NCBI RefSeq assembly: GCF_034008635.1
Contig: NZ_CP125378.1
Location: 5,704,501-5,768,500, forward strand
Direction: 5' to 3'
Source of the DNA: Pseudomonas sp. P8_229
GTDB lineage: Bacteria > Pseudomonadota > Gammaproteobacteria > Pseudomonadales > Pseudomonadaceae
Length of the DNA: 64,000 nucleotides
In this document: piece after piece, positions 59,038-64,000 of the stretch
Numbering within the stretch: position 1 is the stretch's first letter
Layout of the letters: every line of letters begins with the position of its first letter
The notes under the pieces: model-generated
Seen by the model: only the letters and a program-made list of their open reading frames with translations
Told to the model about the DNA's origin: nothing
Database searches by the model: none
Translations under genes and position numbers: made by a program

Positions 59038-59310
59038 TGCTGCGGTAACGGCCGCTTAGGGTTCCGCCCTTACGGCGGGTCACTTTTTCCAGACGCCGAA
59101 AAAGTAACCAAAAAGGCTTTACCCTGACGTTCGGCCCTCGCTGTGGCTCGGGTTCCTTCGCTCCGGGATTGATCCGTGGGGCATCGCCTCCGGTTTGCTT
59201 CGCTGCACCTCCTCTCGATGTGTTTGGCTACGCCAAACGGTCGCTGCGCTCCCACCCCCGGATCAATCCCTCCACTCAGCCTGCCGACGGGCCTTGAGAT
59301 CAAAAGCTTT
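59038..59310. repeat. Left arm of a large imperfect inverted repeat
   Basis: Begins TGCTGCGGTAACGGCCGCTT and includes GGTTTGCTTCGCTGCACCTC and TCTCGATGTGTTTGGCTACG. Its reverse complement, with many mismatches, is at 59621-59900. No coding gene is supported in 59000-59960; short open frames here follow the repeats. Confidence 0.85.
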
Positions 59311-59377
59311 ACTCGAGCTAACGCTCATCGTGTTGAGTGGGGCGGCTTCGCCGCATGGGTGTGCACGAATTAAAATT

Positions 59378-59500
59378 GTGGGAGCTGGCCTGCCAGCGAT
59401 GGCGGCCTGACAGCCGACCAATCTTTAACTGAGCACACCCGATCCCACTGTGGGAGCGGCGGTGCGACGATTCGACTTGCTCGCGAAAGCGGTCTGCCAG
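59378..59500. repeat. Degenerate REP units between the inverted-repeat arms
   Basis: TGTGGGAGCTGGCCTGCCAG and CTGTGGGAGCGGCGGTGCGA with a CTTGCTCGCGAAAGCGG part are diverged REP units. They lie in the spacer of the large inverted repeat. Confidence 0.65.
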
Positions 59501-59563
59501 CCAATTAACTCCAACTGAACACACCCAATCCCCTGTAGAAACTGCCGAAGGCTGTGGTCTTTT

Positions 59564-59606
59564 GATCTGGATCTGGATCTGGATCTGGATCTGGATCTGG
59601 ATCTGG
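59564..59606 (+). repeat. GATCTG hexanucleotide repeat (7 copies)
   Basis: Seven perfect GATCTG units plus one base form a short tandem repeat, prone to copy-number change by slippage. It is in a gene-free stretch, so no phase-variable gene is affected in any obvious way. Confidence 0.97.
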
Positions 59607-59620
59607 CTTTTGATGTTGCC

Positions 59621-59900
59621 TTTGATCTCAAAGCCCCATCGGCAGGCCGAGCGAAGGTGTCCATCAGGGGGTAGGCGCGCAGCGCCATGCGGCGTAGCCA
59701 AACACATCGAGAGGAGGTGCAGCGAAGCAAACCGTAGGCGATGCCCCCTGATGGACGCCGTAGCGAGGGAACACTGAGCCTCAGCGAAGTGCCGTACGCC
59801 GGGGCAAGACTTTTTGGTTACTTTTGACTGGGCCGGCATTCCGGGCGTTTGTCAAAAGTGACCCGCCGTAGGGGCGGAACCATTAGAGGGCCGTTACCGC
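59621..59900. repeat. Right arm of the large imperfect inverted repeat
   Basis: Contains CGTAGCCAAACACATCGAGA and GAGGTGCAGCGAAGCAAACC, the complement of the left arm, and ends with AGTGACCCGCCGTAGGGGCG and GGCCGTTACCGCAACA. The GTGACCCGCCGTA/GGGCGG motif is common in pseudomonad intergenic repeats. Confidence 0.85.
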
Positions 59901-59966
59901 AACAACGGATATGCCCCCAATCCAAACATTGACCGGTCACCACCCGATGCGTAGCCTTGCGCTTTC

Positions 59967-60147
59967 GAGGTTCTTCGGCCCACGCCGAAGCTAAGAAGGG
60001 AACGCGGTCAAAGCCGCGGCTGCCCCCGCAACTGTGAACGGTGATGTTCGCTGCCACGCCACTGCCAGCCCTGCCAAGGTGCCAGCGGGAAGGCGCAGCA
60101 AACGCCAGGCCCAGCGCCTGAACACCGTCAGCCAGGAGACCTGCCTC
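59967..60147 (+). ncRNA. Cobalamin riboswitch upstream of cobW-cobN
   Basis: In order: GAGGTTCTTCGGCC, AAGGGAACGCGGTCAAAGCC, GCGGCTGCCCCCGCAACTGT, GCCACTGCCAGCCCTGCC, the B12-box-like GCGGGAAGGCGCAGC and the closing GTCAGCCAGGAGACCTGCCT. All core elements of a cobalamin riboswitch are present. It ends about 113 bp before cobW and should turn it off when cobalamin is plentiful. Confidence 0.95.
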
Positions 60148-60260
60148 GTGACAGATTTCTCACTACAACCGGGCGGGGTGATCCGGTGGCGAATTCTTCC
60201 GCGCACACGCTCGCAGCGGATCTCGTCCCGTATGCCCGCCACCTTGCCAAAGGGCATCCG

Positions 60261-61331
60261 ATGAAAACACTGGCCAAACTCCCCGTCACCATCGTCACCG
60301 GTTTCCTCGGCTCGGGCAAAACCACCTTGCTGCGGCACATGCTCGACAACGCACAGGGCCGCCGTATCGCGGTGATCGTCAACGAGTTTGGCGAGCTGGG
60401 CATCGACGGTGAAATCCTCAAACAATGCACCATCGGCTGCACCGAAGAAGAGGCCACCGGCCGCGTTTACGAGCTGGCCAACGGCTGCCTGTGCTGCACC
60501 GTTCAGGAAGAATTCTTCCCGGTGATGCGCGAACTGGTCGCCCGTCGCGGTGATCTCGATCACATCCTGATCGAGACTTCCGGTCTGGCCCTGCCAAAAC
60601 CGCTGGTTCAGGCTTTCCAGTGGCCGGAAATCCGTAGCGCCTGCACCGTCGACGCGGTGATCACCGTGGTCGACAGCCCGGCCGTAGCCGCCGGCACCTT
60701 CGCTGCGTTCCCGGATCAGGTCGACGCCCAGCGCAAACTCGACCCGAACCTGGATCACGAGTCGCCGCTGCACGAACTGTTCGCTGACCAACTGGCCAGC
60801 GCCGATCTGGTGATCCTCAACAAGGCCGACCAGACCAGCCCGGAAGATCTGGCTCGTGTACGCGCTGAAGTCGCCGAAGAACTGCCGCCAGCAGTAAAAA
60901 TCATCGAAGCCAGCAACGGCCGTCTGCCGCTGGACGTGCTGATCGGCCTCGGTGCCGGCTCTGAAGAACACATCGACAGCCGTCACAGTCATCACGATCA
61001 CCACCACGACGGTGATGACGACCACGATGACCACGATCACGACGCCTTCGATTCGATCTCCATCGAACTGCCGCAAGCCGACGAAAGTCTGTTGCTCGAC
61101 GCGCTGACGCAACTGGTGGTCCAGCACGGCATCCTGCGCGTGAAGGGCTTCGCGGCGATTCCGAACAAGCCGATGCGTCTGTTGATCCAGGGCGTGGGCA
61201 CGCGTTTCGACAAACACTTCGACCGTCAGTGGGGCGCCGATGAAGCGCGTGTCACCCGTCTGGTGCTGATCGGTCAGGAGCTCGACGCCGTGCAACTCGA
61301 AGCGCAACTGCGCGCCGCGCTCAGCGTTTAA
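60261..61331 (+). CDS. cobW: CobW, metal-chaperone GTPase of the aerobic cobalamin pathway
   Basis: 356 residues. Walker A in TGFLGSGKTTLLRHML, the metal motif C76-L-C78-C79 in ANGCLCCTVQEEF, the GTPase NKAD in VILNKADQTS, and a His/Asp-rich stretch at residues 242-261. CobW is thought to deliver cobalt to the CobNST chelatase. ATG 60261 (MKTLAKLPVTIVTG) is the family start; a GTG at 60186 would add 25 residues. Followed 3 bp later by cobN. Confidence 0.93.
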   Translation: MKTLAKLPVTIVTGFLGSGKTTLLRHMLDNAQGRRIAVIVNEFGELGIDGEILKQCTIGCTEEEATGRVYELANGCLCCTVQEEFFPVMRELVARRGDLDHILIETSGLALPKPLVQAFQWPEIRSACTVDAVITVVDSPAVAAGTFAAFPDQVDAQRKLDPNLDHESPLHELFADQLASADLVILNKADQTSPEDLARVRAEVAEELPPAVKIIEASNGRLPLDVLIGLGAGSEEHIDSRHSHHDHHHDGDDDHDDHDHDAFDSISIELPQADESLLLDALTQLVVQHGILRVKGFAAIPNKPMRLLIQGVGTRFDKHFDRQWGADEARVTRLVLIGQELDAVQLEAQLRAALSV

Positions 61332-61334
61332 GCC

Positions 61335-64000
61335 ATGCACCTGCTCAGGACCCAGCCCGGCGGTTTCGTGTCGGATGACAACATTGCCGACCTTGGACAA
61401 ACCCCCGCCGAGCTGGTGATCCTGTGCAGCGGCGACTCCAGCCTGGCGCTGCTCGCCGAAGCCGCGCAGCAGCTGCCCGAGGATTACCCGAGCCTGCGCC
61501 TGGCCAATCCCATGCAGGTGCAGAATCACGCCTCAGTCGATCTGTACGTCGACGAAGTGCTGCGTCACGCCAAGGTGATCCTGATTTCGTTGCACGGCGG
61601 CATCGCCTATTGGCGTTATGGCGTCGAGCGTTTGGTGGAGTTGTCCGAGCGCGGTGTGCAGGTGATTCTGGTGCCGGGCGATGATCGTCCCGACCCGGAA
61701 CTCAGCGACTTGAGCACCGTGCCCGCCGAAGATCGCGACCGCCTCTGGCAGTTCCTGCGTCAGGGCGGCATGGGCAATGCGCTGGACTTCTTCTATTGTC
61801 TGGCCAACCGCTGGCTGGCACGGGACTACGCCTGGGGCGAGCCGCAAGCGCTGCCGCGCACGGCGATTTACCACCCACAGAAAAACACCGCCGCACTGAG
61901 CGACTGGCAAGCCGAATGGCTGCCCGATCGACCGGTCGCGGCGGTGTTGTTCTACCGCTCGCATTTGCAGGCAGCCAACACCGCGTTCATCGATGTGTTC
62001 TGCCAGCGCTTGCAGGCAACGGGGCTCAATCCGCTACCTATCGCGGTCGCCAGCCTGAAAGAGCCGGGTTGCCTGAGCGTGGTCGAGAATTGGCTGGACG
62101 CGGTCGAAGCGGCGGTGATTCTCAACACCACCGGGTTCGCTCAATCCAGCCCGGAAGCCCCGCATCTGCGGCCGTTCCGGCGCAATATTGCGGTGATCCA
62201 GGCGATCTGCGCCCAGGACAACGAGCCGGGTTGGCGCGACAGCGAGCAAGGTCTCGGCCCGCGCGATCTGGCGATGCACATCGCCTTGCCGGAACTCGAT
62301 GGACGCATCATCAGCCGGCCGATCAGCTTCAAGGATCTGGCCTGGCGCAGCGAGCGCAGTCAGTCCGACGTGGTCTGCTACCGGGCGCAACCCGAGCGCA
62401 TGGATTTCGTCGCCGAACTGGCCCGGCGCTGGAGTGATCTGGCGCGGCTGCCGAATGCGCAAAAACGCATCGCGCTGATTCTCGCCAATTACCCGACCCG
62501 CGACGGTCGCATCGGCAATGGCGTCGGCCTCGACACGCCGGCGGCGGCGTTGAATATCTTGCGGGCGTTGCAGGCTGAAGGTTTTCCGCTGACGGCACCG
62601 CTGCCGGACAGCGGCACCGCGTTGATCCAGCAATTGCTCGGCGGCGTCAGCAATGATCTCGACAGCATCGACCTGCGTCCGTGCCAGCAAAGCTTGGGGA
62701 TGGACGCTTATCTGGCGATGTTCAATGCGCTGCCCGAAGCCAATCGGACCGCCGTGGCGGAGCGCTGGGGCGCGCCGCAGAACGACCCGATGTGCCGCGA
62801 CGGGCGGATGATGATCGCCGGTCTGCGCTTTGGCCTGACCTTCGTCGGTATTCAACCGGCACGCGGTTATCAGGTTGATCCGAGTGCGGTGTATCACGAC
62901 CCGGATCTGGTGCCGCCCCACGGCTATCTGGCGTTCTATTTCTGGCTGCGCAACACCTACGGAGCGCACGCGGTGGTTCACGTCGGCAAGCACGGCAACC
63001 TCGAATGGCTGCCGGGCAAGGGCGTCGGCCTCTCGGAACACTGCTGGCCGGACGCGCTGCTCGGGCCGCTGCCGAACATCTATCCGTTTATCGTCAATGA
63101 CCCGGGCGAGGGCGCCCAGGCCAAACGGCGCACGCAAGCGGTGATCATCGACCACCTGATGCCGCCGCTGACCCGCGCCGAAACCTACGGCCCGCTGCGC
63201 AATCTGGAACTGCTGGCCGACGAATATTACGAAGCCCAGTTGCTCGACCCACGCCGCGCCCGCGAGCTGCAGCGCGACATCCTGCAACTGGTGCGCGAGA
63301 CGCAGATCGACCGCGAACTGCAGCTCGACGCCGGCCTGGACAGCGACGCCGACGCAGCGATCTGGCTGCCGCGTCTGGACACCTATCTGTGTGATCTGAA
63401 GGAATCGCAGATTCGCGACGGCCTGCACATTTTCGGCGAATCGCCGACCGGGCGTTTGCGCATCGACACGCTGCTGGCGTTGCTGCGCATTCCGCGTGGC
63501 GATGGCAAGGGCGCGCAGTCGAGTTTGTTGCGGGCGTTGGCCAAAGCCTTTGAGCTGGGGTTTGATCCGCTGGATTGCGCGTTGTCTGATCCGTGGCTCG
63601 GCCCGCGTCCGCAGGAGCTACAAGCCGTCAGCGACGAAATCTGGCGCACCGCCGGCGATACCCGCGAACGCCTCGAGCTGTTCGCCACTCAACTGATCGC
63701 CCTGACACTCCACGACCCCTGTAGGAGTGAGCCTGCTCGCGATGGCGTCAAGTCAGGCCATTCAGTGTTGAATGACACACTGCTATCGCGAGCAGGCTCA
63801 CTCCTACAGGGACCGCGTTGGGTGGAAGTCAGTGCGATCATTGAGCACCTGCGCGAAGTCGTCGCCCCGCGCCTCGACGCCTGCGGCCCTGCCGAAATGC
63901 GCGGCCTGCTCGATGCCCTGAACGGCCGCTTCGTGCCCGCCGGCCCAAGCGGCGCCCCCAGCCGTGGTCGTCTCGACGTGCTGCCCACCGGGCGCAACTT
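61335..64000 (+). CDS. cobN: Cobaltochelatase large subunit CobN (3' truncated by window)
   Basis: 888 codons are visible; normal CobN is about 1,250-1,300 residues, so the C-terminus lies outside. CobN, with CobS and CobT, inserts cobalt into hydrogenobyrinic acid diamide. Family segments: ILISLHGGIAYWRYGVERLV, HVGKHGNLEWLPGKGVGLSE, and GPLPNIYPFIVNDPGEGAQA then KRRTQAVIIDHLMPPLTRAE. The frame remains open through an in-frame REP pair (residues about 795-826) and resumes with RLDACGPAEMRGLLDALNGR. Starts 3 bp after cobW, so the two are one operon. Confidence 0.94.
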   Translation, partial: MHLLRTQPGGFVSDDNIADLGQTPAELVILCSGDSSLALLAEAAQQLPEDYPSLRLANPMQVQNHASVDLYVDEVLRHAKVILISLHGGIAYWRYGVERLVELSERGVQVILVPGDDRPDPELSDLSTVPAEDRDRLWQFLRQGGMGNALDFFYCLANRWLARDYAWGEPQALPRTAIYHPQKNTAALSDWQAEWLPDRPVAAVLFYRSHLQAANTAFIDVFCQRLQATGLNPLPIAVASLKEPGCLSVVENWLDAVEAAVILNTTGFAQSSPEAPHLRPFRRNIAVIQAICAQDNEPGWRDSEQGLGPRDLAMHIALPELDGRIISRPISFKDLAWRSERSQSDVVCYRAQPERMDFVAELARRWSDLARLPNAQKRIALILANYPTRDGRIGNGVGLDTPAAALNILRALQAEGFPLTAPLPDSGTALIQQLLGGVSNDLDSIDLRPCQQSLGMDAYLAMFNALPEANRTAVAERWGAPQNDPMCRDGRMMIAGLRFGLTFVGIQPARGYQVDPSAVYHDPDLVPPHGYLAFYFWLRNTYGAHAVVHVGKHGNLEWLPGKGVGLSEHCWPDALLGPLPNIYPFIVNDPGEGAQAKRRTQAVIIDHLMPPLTRAETYGPLRNLELLADEYYEAQLLDPRRARELQRDILQLVRETQIDRELQLDAGLDSDADAAIWLPRLDTYLCDLKESQIRDGLHIFGESPTGRLRIDTLLALLRIPRGDGKGAQSSLLRALAKAFELGFDPLDCALSDPWLGPRPQELQAVSDEIWRTAGDTRERLELFATQLIALTLHDPCRSEPARDGVKSGHSVLNDTLLSRAGSLLQGPRWVEVSAIIEHLREVVAPRLDACGPAEMRGLLDALNGRFVPAGPSGAPSRGRLDVLPTGRN
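63717..63811. repeat. REP pair inside the cobN coding sequence
   Basis: CCCTGTAGGAGTGAGCCTGC and its inverted partner CACTCCTACAGGG are 95 bp end to end. Read in the cobN frame it encodes a hydrophilic stretch (PCRSEPARDGV ... LLSRAGSLLQG) with no stop. REP pairs elsewhere in this window are intergenic. Confidence 0.95.

Noticed and set aside
59318..59839. Arg/Ser/Ile-Trp repeat-encoding open frames
   Set aside because: They follow the GATCTG tandem repeat and the inverted-repeat arms; no start signal or family match.

Overview
The window looks like the chromosome of a fluorescent Pseudomonas (P. fluorescens / P. koreensis-like). The evidence is high GC, dense REP palindromes of the fluorescent-pseudomonad types (GTGGGAGCGGGCTTGCTCGC and GTAGGAGTGAGCCTGCTCGC), an imuA-imuB-dnaE2 mutagenesis cassette, a cis/trans fatty acid isomerase, the CysI-DUF934 sulfite reductase pair and the aerobic-type cobalamin genes cobE/cobM/cobW/cobN. 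I see no rRNA, tRNA, prophage, IS element or CRISPR array.

Layout. 1-5 kb: 3' end of imuA, then imuB and dnaE2 (SOS translesion synthesis). 5-7 kb: an operon of three lipoproteins (CsgG-like, DUF4810, DUF799/GNA1162). 7-13 kb: a decayed ABC-ATPase fragment, a GntR regulator, a hybrid sensor kinase and a UvrA-like ATPase. 13-20 kb: DUF4142, a YdcH-like protein, a small acidic protein whose ribosome binding site lies in a hairpin, an SMP-30/fatty-acid-hydroxylase pair, a LysR regulator, a tandemly duplicated REP cluster, and a HoxX-like protein with no hydrogenase genes near it. 20-34.4 kb: an ECF sigma factor, FecR-like anti-sigma, a transducing TonB receptor, a second TonB receptor and a YejABEF-type peptide ABC importer. 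A RES-Xre toxin-antitoxin pair sits between the two receptors. The two receptors and the importer are each preceded by the same promoter-like block, which suggests one uptake regulon. 34.6-41 kb: housekeeping genes (SCP2, histidine phosphatase, SohB, CysI/DUF934, an orphan periplasmic binding protein, DUF2970). 41-48 kb: a 2352-residue protein with three LRR modules and a C-terminal NEL-type E3 ubiquitin ligase domain carrying Cys-x-Asp. 48-56 kb: metH, cti, an acyltransferase and nfuA. 56.5-64 kb: a cobalamin island in which cbtB-cbtA-cobE-cobM (minus) and cobW-cobN (plus) diverge. Each side has its own cobalamin riboswitch, and a roughly 0.9 kb gene-free block holding a large inverted repeat lies between them. 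cobN runs off the window end and carries a complete REP pair in frame.

Working together. The 20-34 kb genes make a coherent outer- and inner-membrane import route: TonB receptors, periplasmic YejA, then YejBE/YejF, under cell-surface signalling. The cobalamin island couples cobalt entry (CbtAB) with corrin methylation (CobM) and cobalt insertion (CobN, with CobW), under feedback by the product. metH in the same window is a cobalamin consumer, although it is not linked to the island by any visible shared regulation.
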